This document shows, in pieces, positions 1 to 6,159 of a DNA stretch of 7,573 nt. Source of the DNA: an uncultured Lachnospiraceae bacterium. Lineage in GTDB: Bacteria > Bacillota > Clostridia > Lachnospirales > Lachnospiraceae. The DNA is taken from the NCBI GenBank assembly GCA_910587895.1, contig CAJUOE010000178.1:1-7573 (forward strand). Reading direction: 5' to 3'. Position 1 is the first letter of the stretch. Each line of letters begins with the position of its first letter. Both the position numbers and the translations under genes were made by a program. The notes beneath the pieces are model-generated. The model saw only the letters and a program-made list of their open reading frames with translations. It searched no databases and was not told the DNA's origin.

Positions 1-360
1 CGTTTTTCCATGGGGCTTTAAGGCGTAATCATGGCGGTTGGCGGTACGTTTAAATTCCCCCTTCTTTTTTCCGGAAGCCTCATCCTCGGTAACGATGACT
101 TCCGTCAGACTGCCGGAAGAAAAACAGAACCACTGGCCGTCCTCGGCTTTCACAATGACCGGAAGAGGAATGCGATAAGCATGATTGAACGGCACTTCCC
201 ATCCGTAGCCATCGCCAAGATGCTCGAATATGATGGTCTTAACATCGAGTCCTTCCTCGTCGTGTCCGTGCGACGCGCCGCCTGACGCGAAAACACTCGC
301 AGGAAAAGCCAAGACAACAGCCAGAATCACTGCAATTATGTGATAAAATTTCTTAGTCAT
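1..360 (-). CDS. atpB: F0F1 ATP synthase subunit a (AtpB), 5' part, runs off the left edge
   Basis: AtpB is the membrane subunit a of the F0 sector, which forms the ion half-channels against the c-ring. 120 codons are present, from an ATG at 360-358 to the window edge. The product starts MTKKFYHIIAVILAVVLAFP and continues to ASVFASGG, a Lys-rich start plus hydrophobic core and small-residue cleavage region: a signal peptide, as is usual for Bacteroidota AtpB. After a His/Asp/Glu-rich stretch come DVKTIIFEHLGDGYGWEVPF and RIPLPVIV, which resemble the extra N-terminal periplasmic region of Bacteroidota subunit a. The conserved transmembrane helices with the essential Arg would lie beyond the edge and cannot be checked. 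No in-frame ATG lies between 360 and an in-frame stop near 426-424, so the start is well placed. It follows atpC on the same strand after a 121-base gap. The family call rests on this N-terminal pattern and operon position. Confidence 0.82.
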   Translation of the reverse strand, partial: MTKKFYHIIAVILAVVLAFPASVFASGGASHGHDEEGLDVKTIIFEHLGDGYGWEVPFNHAYRIPLPVIVKAEDGQWFCFSSGSLTEVIVTEDEASGKKKGEFKRTANRHDYALKPHGKT

Positions 361-481
361 CGATTTTTTAAAGAGTCTCGCCTCCGTCAGACAAAGCCCT
401 TGGCGGCAAAAGATTATTTTATACTACCCTTATACTGACGCAAAATAAAACATTCGCTTAGAATAAGCCATCAGGGAGGAT
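361..481. other. Intergenic gap between atpC and atpB
   Basis: This 121-base AT-rich gap lies between the atpC stop and the atpB start. Read on the minus strand it has TTTTG and TATAAAATAATCTTTTG-like stretches that recall the Bacteroidota -33 TTTG and -7 TAnnTTTG elements, but neither spacing nor the TA of the -7 box fits, so no promoter is called. No convincing terminator hairpin or small gene was found. Some Bacteroidota atp operons have a small hypothetical gene here; this one does not. Confidence 0.5.
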
Positions 482-718
482 TCAATAGATACACACGGAA
501 ACCACGCTGTTCTCGACATCCGCAATTCCCCCTTTTATCGACAAATCCTTCTCCGACCCGTCGGAAGTGCGATAAGACACTTTCCCTTCCACAAGCACCG
601 AGATAATCGGAGCATGGTTTCTGAGAACCGTGAACTGGCCGAGTTCCCCCGGAAGAGTTACCGAATCCGCCTCTCCTTTAAACATTACCTCATGGGCCGA
701 AATAATTTCAAGTGTCAT
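482..718 (-). CDS. atpC: F0F1 ATP synthase epsilon subunit (AtpC), short form
   Basis: AtpC is the epsilon subunit of the F1 central stalk and links gamma to the c-ring. The product is 78 residues, beginning MTLEIISAHEVMFKGEADSV and containing the family's VTLPGELGQFTVLRNHAPI pattern (compare LPG..G.F.IL..HAP) and a C-terminal IKGGIADVENSVVSVCIY, the last strands of the beta-sandwich. The C-terminal two-helix domain of the ~135-residue proteins of other bacteria is absent. Lengths of about 80 residues are normal for Bacteroidota, so this is probably complete rather than truncated. It lies 65 bases downstream of atpD on the same strand, the expected order. No strong Shine-Dalgarno precedes the ATG at 718-716, also normal for Bacteroidota. 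Call is secure. Confidence 0.93.
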   Translation of the reverse strand: MTLEIISAHEVMFKGEADSVTLPGELGQFTVLRNHAPIISVLVEGKVSYRTSDGSEKDLSIKGGIADVENSVVSVCIY

Positions 719-783
719 ATTGTCTAAGAAATGATTTTATGTCTATGCGTCTTTTTAAGAGCCTAATGTATACGATTACTGTC

Positions 784-1980
784 TTACTTGACTTCCTCAA
801 GCATTTTCTTGCCTTTGGCTATTGCCTCGTCAATAGTACCGACGTTGAGGAACGCCTGCTCGGGATACTCATCCATCTCGCCGCTGAGAATCATCTTGAA
901 GCCTCTGATTGTCTCTGCAAGCGGAACCATGACACCCGGAAGTCCAGTGAACTGTTCAGCTACAAAGAACGGCTGCGACAGATACCTTTGCGCTCTACGT
1001 GCACGCGCCACTACGAGCTTGTCCGCATCGCTCAACTCATCCACGCCCAAAATCGCAATGATATCCTGAAGCTCATTGTACTTCTGAAGAAGCTGCTTCA
1101 CCTGCTGAGCCACATTGTAATGCTCCTCGCCGATGATGTTCGGGTCAAGGATACGCGACGTTGACTCAAGCGGATCCACTGCAGGATAAATACCAAGCTC
1201 AGCAATCTTACGGCTAAGCACGGTGGTTGCATCCAAGAAGCTGAAAGTTGTGGCCGGAGCCGGGTCAGTCAAGTCGTCAGCAGGCACATATATGGCCTGC
1301 ACCGAAGTGATGCTTCCTTGTTTCGTTGAAGTGATTCGTTCCTGAAGAATACCCATCTCCGAAGAAAGCGTAGGCTGATAACCCACAGCAGAAGGCATAC
1401 GGCCGAGAAGGGCTGAAACCTCCGAACCGGCCTGGGTGAAACGGAATATATTGTCAATAAACAGAAGTATGTCTTTACCACCGCCATCCTGGTCGCGGAA
1501 CTGCTCGGCAACGGTCAATCCCGACAAGGCGACACGCAGACGAGCACCTGGAGGTTCGTTCATCTGTCCGAACACCAGTGTAGCCTGTGAATCCTTCACC
1601 TGGTTCATATCCACATCGGCAAGGTTCCACTCCCCTCTCTCCATACCTTCGCGGAATTTCTCGCCATATTTCATAACACCGCTCTCAATCATCTCTCGCA
1701 AAAGGTCGTTACCCTCACGGGTACGTTCCCCGACACCGGTAAATACCGAGAAACCGTTGTGTCCCTTGGCGATATTGTTGATAAGCTCCATAATGAGCAC
1801 GGTTTTGCCCACACCGGCACCGCCGAACAGACCGATTTTACCACCTTTGCTATACGGTTCCAACAAGTCGATAACCTTGATACCGGTATAGAGAATCTCC
1901 GTTCCGATAGTAAGGTCTTCAAACTCGGGAGCCGGCTGATGAATCGGGCGAAGGTTCCCGCGGTCGTCATTGTCTGCCAT
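784..1980 (-). CDS. atpD: F0F1 ATP synthase beta subunit (AtpD), 5' end missing
   Basis: AtpD is the catalytic beta subunit of F1, making ATP at the alpha/beta interfaces. The genuine part is 398 residues, from about MADNDDRG at 1980 to the TAA at 786-784. Seen in order: PIHQPAPEFEDL, TGIKVIDLLEPYSKGGKIGL, Walker A GGAGVGKT (1824-1801), GERTREGNDL with the catalytic Glu, FGQMNEPPGAR, ALSGLTVAEQFRD, Walker B ILLFIDNIFRF, SALLGRMPSAVGYQPTL, YVPADDLTDPAP, YPAVDPLESTSR, the DELSD form of the DELSEED loop, and the C-terminal EQAFLNVGTIDEAIAKGKKM. The N-terminal beta-barrel and start of the nucleotide domain (~105 residues) are absent. The frame stays open to 2274, giving 496 codons, close to normal length, but those first 98 residues are antisense to the ABC-F gene and match no ATP synthase. 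The break is at about 1980. Sequence style is Bacteroidales (Muribaculaceae-like by memory, not tested). Confidence 0.95.
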   Translation of the reverse strand: MADNDDRGNLRPIHQPAPEFEDLTIGTEILYTGIKVIDLLEPYSKGGKIGLFGGAGVGKTVLIMELINNIAKGHNGFSVFTGVGERTREGNDLLREMIESGVMKYGEKFREGMERGEWNLADVDMNQVKDSQATLVFGQMNEPPGARLRVALSGLTVAEQFRDQDGGGKDILLFIDNIFRFTQAGSEVSALLGRMPSAVGYQPTLSSEMGILQERITSTKQGSITSVQAIYVPADDLTDPAPATTFSFLDATTVLSRKIAELGIYPAVDPLESTSRILDPNIIGEEHYNVAQQVKQLLQKYNELQDIIAILGVDELSDADKLVVARARRAQRYLSQPFFVAEQFTGLPGVMVPLAETIRGFKMILSGEMDEYPEQAFLNVGTIDEAIAKGKKMLEEVK

Positions 1981-1983
1981 GAC
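1975..1983. other. Breakpoint joining atpD (left) to an ABC-F gene (right)
   Basis: Left of this point the minus strand reads AtpD; right of it the plus strand reads an ABC-F protein. Homology to each stops within a few bases of the other: AtpD sense ends at MADND (M codon 1980-1978), preceded by V and P where ATP synthases normally have a Gly-rich ID-G stretch, and ABC-F sense begins at HDRYFLDR (His codon 1978-1980), preceded by Cys where the family has Ser. The CCAT around 1977-1980 could be shared microhomology. Both genes lose their 5' ends, so this is a head-to-head join. No insertion sequence, direct repeat or att-like site borders it. Confidence 0.85.
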
Positions 1984-3240
1984 CGGTATTTCCTGGATCG
2001 GGTGGTACATAAGGTTGTGGAGCTCGACCGCTGCCAGGTCACCGTTTTTCAGGGAAACTACAGTGATTACGCCATCAAAAAAGCGCAGCTCAGGGAGGCG
2101 CAGCTTAAGCAGTATTATAACCAACAGCGCGAAATCAGGCATCAGGAGGAAGTGATTGCAAAACTGAAGTCTTTCAACCGCGAAAAATCCATCAAACGTG
2201 CGGAAAGCCGGGAAAAGATGCTGGACAAAATAGAACGGCTGGAAAAGCCCATGGAGGAGAATACCGATATCCACCTGAACCTGGAGCCGCGCATCGTCAG
2301 CGGCAACGACGTGCTTTCGGTAAAACAGCTTAAAAAATCATATCCCGGGCAGGAGCTGTTTTCGGATCTCACGTTTGAAATCAAACGTGGGGAACGCGTG
2401 GCGTTGATCGGGGACAACGGAACGGGCAAGACGACAATCTTAAAGATCATCAATGATATGGTGGAGGCGGACGGCGGAACGCTCACGCTGGGCACCAACG
2501 TCCACATCGGTTATTACGATCAGGAACATCAGGTATTGCATATGGAAAAAACATTGGTGGAGGAGATTTCCGACGAATACCCGAGTCTTACCAATACACA
2601 AATCCGCAATGTCCTGGCGGCATTCTTATTTACCGGGGACGAGGTGTTTAAACGTATTTCGGATCTTAGCGGCGGGGAGCGCGGGCGTGTCTCCCTGGCA
2701 AAACTCATGTTGTCCGAAGCAAATTTTCTGATTCTCGACGAGCCGACCAACCATTTGGACATTACCTCAAAGGAAATTCTGGAACAGGCGCTGAACCGCT
2801 ATACCGGAACCGTATTGTTTGTTTCCCATGACCGTTATTTTATCAATAAAACGGCAACGCGAATTTTAAATCTTACCGGACAGACGCTAATCAATTACAT
2901 CGGAAATTACGATTATTATCTTGAGAAGTGCAGGGAACTGACGAAGGTTTATGTCCCGGGGCAGCAGGAACCGGCACAGGCACAGACGGCGTCGGCTGGA
3001 AAGATGGACTGGAAACGGCAAAAGGAAGAACAGGCGCGCCTGCGCAAGCTGGAAAACGAGCGCAAAAAGACGGAGGACACCATCGAACAGACCGAGCAGA
3101 GAATCGCAGAGCTTGAGGAGGCGTTTGCGGACAGTGAGATTGCGACCAATTCTGCCAAATTACAGGAACTTCATCAGGAATACGAGGAGAAACAGCGGGA
3201 ACTGGAGATTCTTTATGAACGATGGGAGGAATTGATGTAG
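1978..3240 (+). CDS. ABC-F family ATPase (ribosome-associated), 5' end missing
   Basis: ABC-F proteins are soluble tandem ATPases that bind the ribosomal E site and relieve stalled or drug-bound ribosomes. The 420 codons seen start at the H-switch of domain 1 (HDRYFLDRVV). Then comes the charged inter-domain linker that reaches towards the P-site tRNA (about 2050-2260, with the FNREKSIKRAESREKMLDK motif). Domain 2 is complete: Walker A GDNGTGKTT (2410-2436), signature LSGGE (2665-2679), Walker B FLILDEPTNHLD (2725-2760) and H-switch SHDRYF (2824 on). A Lys/Glu/Gln-rich C-terminal coiled coil follows (about 3000-3237). Domain 1 with its Walker A, signature and Walker B is missing, about 200 residues of a usual ~640. 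The frame is open back to 1759, but 1759-1977 is antisense atpD. Style is Clostridia/Lachnospiraceae. Whether it is a housekeeping factor or a resistance protein cannot be told from this portion. No terminator follows before the rex promoter. Confidence 0.93.
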   Translation, partial: HDRYFLDRVVHKVVELDRCQVTVFQGNYSDYAIKKAQLREAQLKQYYNQQREIRHQEEVIAKLKSFNREKSIKRAESREKMLDKIERLEKPMEENTDIHLNLEPRIVSGNDVLSVKQLKKSYPGQELFSDLTFEIKRGERVALIGDNGTGKTTILKIINDMVEADGGTLTLGTNVHIGYYDQEHQVLHMEKTLVEEISDEYPSLTNTQIRNVLAAFLFTGDEVFKRISDLSGGERGRVSLAKLMLSEANFLILDEPTNHLDITSKEILEQALNRYTGTVLFVSHDRYFINKTATRILNLTGQTLINYIGNYDYYLEKCRELTKVYVPGQQEPAQAQTASAGKMDWKRQKEEQARLRKLENERKKTEDTIEQTEQRIAELEEAFADSEIATNSAKLQELHQEYEEKQRELEILYERWEELM

Positions 3241-3261
3241 GTGCGTCAAATTCTTCATACA

Positions 3262-3290
3262 TTGACATCCCGGAACGTATTTATTATAAT
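3262..3290 (+). promoter_or_regulatory. Consensus SigA (sigma-70 type) promoter for rex
   Basis: A perfect -35 TTGACA (3262-3267) and a perfect -10 TATAAT (3285-3290) are separated by exactly 17 bases, in the 94-base gap after the ABC-F stop codon. The transcript would start near 3297, about 38 bases before the rex ATG. No palindrome of the TTGTTAA-n-TTAACAA Rex-operator type is visible at the promoter, so autoregulation by Rex is not supported here. Confidence 0.9.
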
Positions 3291-3321
3291 AAAAGGCAGG
3301 TGTATGCGTAAGCGTCATGGC

Positions 3322-3328
3322 AGGAGGA
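3322..3328 (+). promoter_or_regulatory. Ribosome binding site fixing the rex start
   Basis: AGGAGGA lies 6 bases before the ATG at 3335. An earlier in-frame ATG at 3317 lies just ahead of this site and has no Shine-Dalgarno of its own, so 3335 is chosen. Confidence 0.85.
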
Positions 3329-3334
3329 AACGCA

Positions 3335-3979
3335 ATGGAAAAGGAAATATCTCAGGCAGTCATCCGCAGGATGCCAAGATATTACAGATATCTGGGAGAG
3401 TTGCTGGACGATGGCGTAGAACGAATTTCATCCAATGATCTGAGCGCGAGAATGCGCGTGACAGCCTCGCAGATTCGACAGGACTTAAATAATTTTGGCG
3501 GGTTCGGGCAGCAGGGCTACGGATACAATGTGAAGTACCTCTATGACGAGATTGGCAATATTCTGGGAATTAATCAGCGGCACAATATGATTGTAGTCGG
3601 CGCGGGAAACCTTGGGCAGGCGCTTGCTAATTATGTCAACTTTGAAAAACGCGGATTTGTAATTATCGGGCTGTTCGATGTAAATCCTGCGCTGAAAGGA
3701 ACCTTTGTCAGGGACATTGAAGTGCGCATGATGAACGAACTGGAATCGTTTGTGAAAGAGAAACGGGTAGATATCGCCGCGCTTACGATGCCCAAGGAAC
3801 ATGCCAGGCAGATTGCAGGTCTTTTAGTAGATCTGGGCATTGGCGCGATCTGGAATTTTGCGCACCTGGACCTGGAGCTGCCGGAACATGTAGTCGTGGA
3901 AAATGTACATCTCTCAGAGAGCTTGATGCAGCTATCGTATAATATTGCAAATCAGAAAAAACAAACAGATAAGAAGTGA
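3335..3979 (+). CDS. rex: Redox-sensing transcriptional repressor Rex
   Basis: Rex is a cytoplasmic dimeric repressor that binds DNA when NAD+ is high and lets go when NADH rises, controlling fermentation and NADH-reoxidation genes. The product is 214 residues, the usual length. Residues 1-80 form the winged helix: AVIRRMPRYYRYL at the start, then ISSNDLSARM, ASQIRQDLNNFGGFGQQGYG (recognition helix and wing) and YNVKYL. Residues 85-200 are a Rossmann domain with the NADH-binding loop VVGAGNLGQAL (87-97), the second-strand Asp in LFDVNPALKG, and the family's IWNFAHLDLELPEHVVVENV near the end. The last helix (HLSESLMQLSYNI) is the domain-swapped dimer helix. It has its own consensus promoter and ribosome binding site. 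The following gene starts 5 bases after the stop, so the two are probably co-transcribed. Secure call. Confidence 0.97.
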   Translation: MEKEISQAVIRRMPRYYRYLGELLDDGVERISSNDLSARMRVTASQIRQDLNNFGGFGQQGYGYNVKYLYDEIGNILGINQRHNMIVVGAGNLGQALANYVNFEKRGFVIIGLFDVNPALKGTFVRDIEVRMMNELESFVKEKRVDIAALTMPKEHARQIAGLLVDLGIGAIWNFAHLDLELPEHVVVENVHLSESLMQLSYNIANQKKQTDKK

Positions 3980-3984
3980 TGATT

Positions 3985-4599
3985 ATGGCAAAGAAAAAAA
4001 ACACCATGCCCGGATTTGAACAGATGCTTCAAGGCAAAAGAATCCCGCTTTTGGTTTTAGACCAGAAATGGCATCAGCTTTTTTTGGACGGCGTGAAACC
4101 GAAGGAAGTGGAACGGCTGGAGCAGAAATTGAACAAGGCGTTGGCGACGCAGGGCAAATACACGCAGGAACTGAAAGAAATGAAAGTCCTTAAGAAGAAG
4201 CTGATGAAGAATATTGTCGTCAATATGGATGAAATCAGCGAACGGGGACAGGAGACGGGCAGGCTTCAGGAGGATCGCCGCCTGATTACGGAAATCAACG
4301 ATAAGACGGAGCGAAATGAAGAGCTGCTTCAGAAACTTGAGGATGAGATGGAGGAAGATAATTTCCGCCTGATGGTGGAGACCATGGAATACTGTTACCG
4401 GATTATGATCAGCAATGAGGCGGAGCGCGAGCAGCTGGTGATCCGGATCGCCCAGATGCGCACGGAGCTTAAGTCGAAAATTTACCGCCGGGAGGCCATC
4501 GAGGAGCAGAGCAGGGGAATTTACGCTTATCTGCATGATATTTTCGGACCGCGGGTGTTGGAGACGTTTGATTTGAAATATGAAGACGAGTACAGGTAA
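3985..4599 (+). CDS. Conserved coiled-coil protein of unknown function
   Basis: I do not recognise a characterised family. The product has 204 residues from the ATG at 3985 (MAKKKNTMPGFEQML). Earlier in-frame starts exist at 3976 (GTG) and 3979 (ATG, overlapping the rex stop). 3985 is preferred because a weak AGAAG at 3972-3976 is about 8 bases upstream of it but too close to the other two. There is no signal peptide or membrane segment, so it is probably cytoplasmic. After a basic start and a short motif (RIPLLVLDQKWHQLF, about residues 18-32), residues ~40-175 are nearly all Lys/Glu/Gln/Arg-rich helix with hydrophobic heptad spacing, a long coiled coil. The C-terminus (YAYLHDIFGPRVLETFDLKY) is less charged. 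It sits between rex and nnr in the same direction and ends inside a terminator stem. Similar proteins seem common in Lachnospiraceae (from memory). Real gene likely; function open. Confidence 0.85.
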   Translation: MAKKKNTMPGFEQMLQGKRIPLLVLDQKWHQLFLDGVKPKEVERLEQKLNKALATQGKYTQELKEMKVLKKKLMKNIVVNMDEISERGQETGRLQEDRRLITEINDKTERNEELLQKLEDEMEEDNFRLMVETMEYCYRIMISNEAEREQLVIRIAQMRTELKSKIYRREAIEEQSRGIYAYLHDIFGPRVLETFDLKYEDEYR

Positions 4600-4627
4600 A
4601 CAGTTCAGCGCGTCTGAACTGTTTTTT
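4598..4627 (+). terminator. Rho-independent terminator before nnr
   Basis: A perfect 11-bp inverted repeat (4598-4608 with 4614-4624) has a 5-base loop (CGCGT) and a run of six T from 4622. The left arm overlaps the last two bases of the upstream stop codon. Because the outer A-T pairs use part of the T-run, the core stem is 8 bp of ACAGTTCAG type. The nnr ribosome binding site starts two bases after the T-run. Confidence 0.88.
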
Positions 4628-4628
4628 C

Positions 4629-4634
4629 AGGAGG
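4629..4634 (+). promoter_or_regulatory. Ribosome binding site of nnr
   Basis: A full AGGAGG lies 4 bases before the ATG at 4639 and directly behind the terminator T-run. This fixes the nnr start; spacing is slightly short. Confidence 0.8.
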
Positions 4635-4638
4635 AAAA

Positions 4639-6159
4639 ATGAACATTCTGGTTGACAGTGGACAGATGAAACAATGTGACAGGAATACAATAGAATATTT
4701 TGGCGTGCCCTCCCTGGTGCTGATGGAGCGGGCAGCTTTAGGCGTTGTGGAGGAGATAACAGCACGCATTGCCTGTTTGAAACCACAGGTATTGGTGGTC
4801 TGCGGTTTTGGAAATAACGGCGGGGACGGACTTGCAGTGGCGAGAATGCTCTGGCAGAAAGGATATGGGGTCACGGTCGTTATGCCGCCGGAGGCGAAGC
4901 GTATCTCCGAGGAGGCGAACGTGCAGAGGAGCATTTTGCAGAAGTATCAGATTCCCATCTTAAACCGCATACCAGATATGGAATTTGACGTGGTTGTTGA
5001 CGCGCTGTTTGGCATCGGGCTTACAAGGGAGCTTGCCGGAATTTATCTGGAATACGTTCTGGAAATGAATGAGATGCAGGGGCTGAAGGTTGCGGTGGAT
5101 ATCCCATCTGGAATCAACGGCGATACCGGAGCGGTGATGGGGGCAGGGTTTTATGCCGACATAACCGTGACGTTTGCATTTTCCAAAATCGGGCTCATGC
5201 TGTTTCCGGGTGCGGAATATGCGGGGCAGGTGATTGTTAAGGAAATTGGCATTGACCGTTGTAGTTTCCTGGAAACAAAGCCGGATACATTCAGCCCGGA
5301 CACGGAAGACCTGCGCAGGATTCCGCCACGGAAGAAACGTTCCAATAAGGGCAGCTACGGGAAAGTTCTTACGATTGCCGGGCAGAAGAATATGGCGGGG
5401 GCGGCATTCTTAAGCGCAAAAGCATCTTACCTGACAGGAGCCGGGCTTGTAAAAATCCTTACGACGGAAGAGAATCGTGTGATTTTACAGCAGCTTTTAC
5501 CGGAGGCGGTGTTGGAGACTTATGTGGAAACGCCGCATATCAAAGAGCTGATGGAGCAGGTGTCGGTGCTCGTGGCAGGCCCGGGTCTTGGCACCGGGGA
5601 ACAGGCAGGACGGATGATCCGCCAGGTTCTTGCTGACGCAAAAGTTCCGGTAATTCTGGATGCGGATGGGCTCAATCTTGTGGCAGAGCATACAGAATGG
5701 CTGAAGGATGCGTCGTGTCCCGTAATTGTTACGCCCCATCTCGGCGAGATGGCAAGGCTTTTGCACAGAGGCATTTCCGATATAAAATACTGCCTGCCAG
5801 AGACAGCGCGGGAGTTTGCAGCACAATTCGGGGTAATCTGTGTGCTGAAGGATGCAAGGACAGTTACTGCACTGCCCGATGGCAGGATGTGGATAAATGC
5901 CAGTGGGAACAATGGCATGGCAACGGCCGGTTCGGGGGATGTGCTCACCGGAATCCTTGCGGGGTTGATTGCACAGGGCATGGAGCCGGAATATGCAGCT
6001 TTTATGGGCGTATACCTCCATGGGCTTGCCGGGGATGTGCAGGTAAGAGAACGTGGGAATTACGGGCTGATGGCGCAGGATATTCTGGAAGGCATTGTGA
6101 ATATACTGGCGAACTTATGTGAGAACGGGATTGCGGGCGGAAAGGAAGTCGTGAAATGA
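4639..6159 (+). CDS. nnr: Bifunctional NAD(P)H-hydrate epimerase / ADP-dependent dehydratase
   Basis: Nnr repairs hydrated NADH and NADPH. The N-terminal domain (YjeF_N) interconverts R- and S-NAD(P)HX; the C-terminal ribokinase-like domain dehydrates the S form using ADP. The product has 506 residues, the normal fused length. In the N-domain: SLVLMERAA (25-33), GFGNNGGDGLAVAR (56-69), DALFGIGLTR (121-130), VDIPSGINGDTG (153-164) and the DITVTFAFSKIGLMLFPG region. A linker near 215-235 leads to the C-domain: KGSYGKVLTIAG (237-248), AGPGLGTG (313-320), ILDADGLN (339-346), TPHLGEMARL (365-374) and the nucleotide-binding NGMATAGSGDVLTG (425-438), whose GSGD replaces the commoner GTGD and keeps the catalytic Asp. 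It lies behind a terminator without an obvious promoter of its own, and its stop overlaps the alr start (ATGA). Secure call. Confidence 0.97.
   Translation: MNILVDSGQMKQCDRNTIEYFGVPSLVLMERAALGVVEEITARIACLKPQVLVVCGFGNNGGDGLAVARMLWQKGYGVTVVMPPEAKRISEEANVQRSILQKYQIPILNRIPDMEFDVVVDALFGIGLTRELAGIYLEYVLEMNEMQGLKVAVDIPSGINGDTGAVMGAGFYADITVTFAFSKIGLMLFPGAEYAGQVIVKEIGIDRCSFLETKPDTFSPDTEDLRRIPPRKKRSNKGSYGKVLTIAGQKNMAGAAFLSAKASYLTGAGLVKILTTEENRVILQQLLPEAVLETYVETPHIKELMEQVSVLVAGPGLGTGEQAGRMIRQVLADAKVPVILDADGLNLVAEHTEWLKDASCPVIVTPHLGEMARLLHRGISDIKYCLPETAREFAAQFGVICVLKDARTVTALPDGRMWINASGNNGMATAGSGDVLTGILAGLIAQGMEPEYAAFMGVYLHGLAGDVQVRERGNYGLMAQDILEGIVNILANLCENGIAGGKEVVK
6142..6148 (+). promoter_or_regulatory. 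Ribosome binding site of alr inside the nnr 3' end
   Basis: AAGGAAG lies 7 bases before the alr ATG at 6156, within the last codons of nnr. Together with the ATGA overlap of the nnr stop and alr start it indicates translational coupling. Confidence 0.6.

Noticed and set aside
31..285. 84-codon plus-strand ORF at the left edge
   Set aside because: It is antisense to the atpB 5' part, which has a signal peptide, a good start and family-like sequence.
361..481. Bacteroidota-type promoter before atpB
   Set aside because: TTTG-like boxes exist but the TAnnTTTG element and the 19-21 base spacing are not matched together.
712..1164. 150-codon plus-strand ORF across the 5' end of atpC and the 3' end of atpD
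   Set aside because: It is antisense to atpD over nearly all its length and its product has no family-like pattern.
1759..1977. N-terminal 73 codons of the long ABC-F frame
   Set aside because: They are antisense to conserved atpD sequence including Walker A and flanks, and do not resemble an ABC-F domain 1.
1981..2274. N-terminal 98 codons of the long atpD frame
   Set aside because: They are antisense to the well-conserved ABC-F linker coding sequence and do not resemble the AtpD beta-barrel.
3317..3334. Upstream in-frame ATG for rex (6 more residues)
   Set aside because: The strong ribosome binding site at 3322-3328 lies downstream of it and points to 3335; family members start close to MEKEIS-type sequence.
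3241..3334. Possible Rex operator at its own promoter
   Set aside because: No TTGTTAA/TTAACAA-like inverted repeat is present in the gap.
3241..3438. 65-codon ORF overlapping the rex promoter and 5' end
   Set aside because: It contains the promoter elements, is out of frame with rex, and is a basic, low-complexity translation of rex coding sequence.
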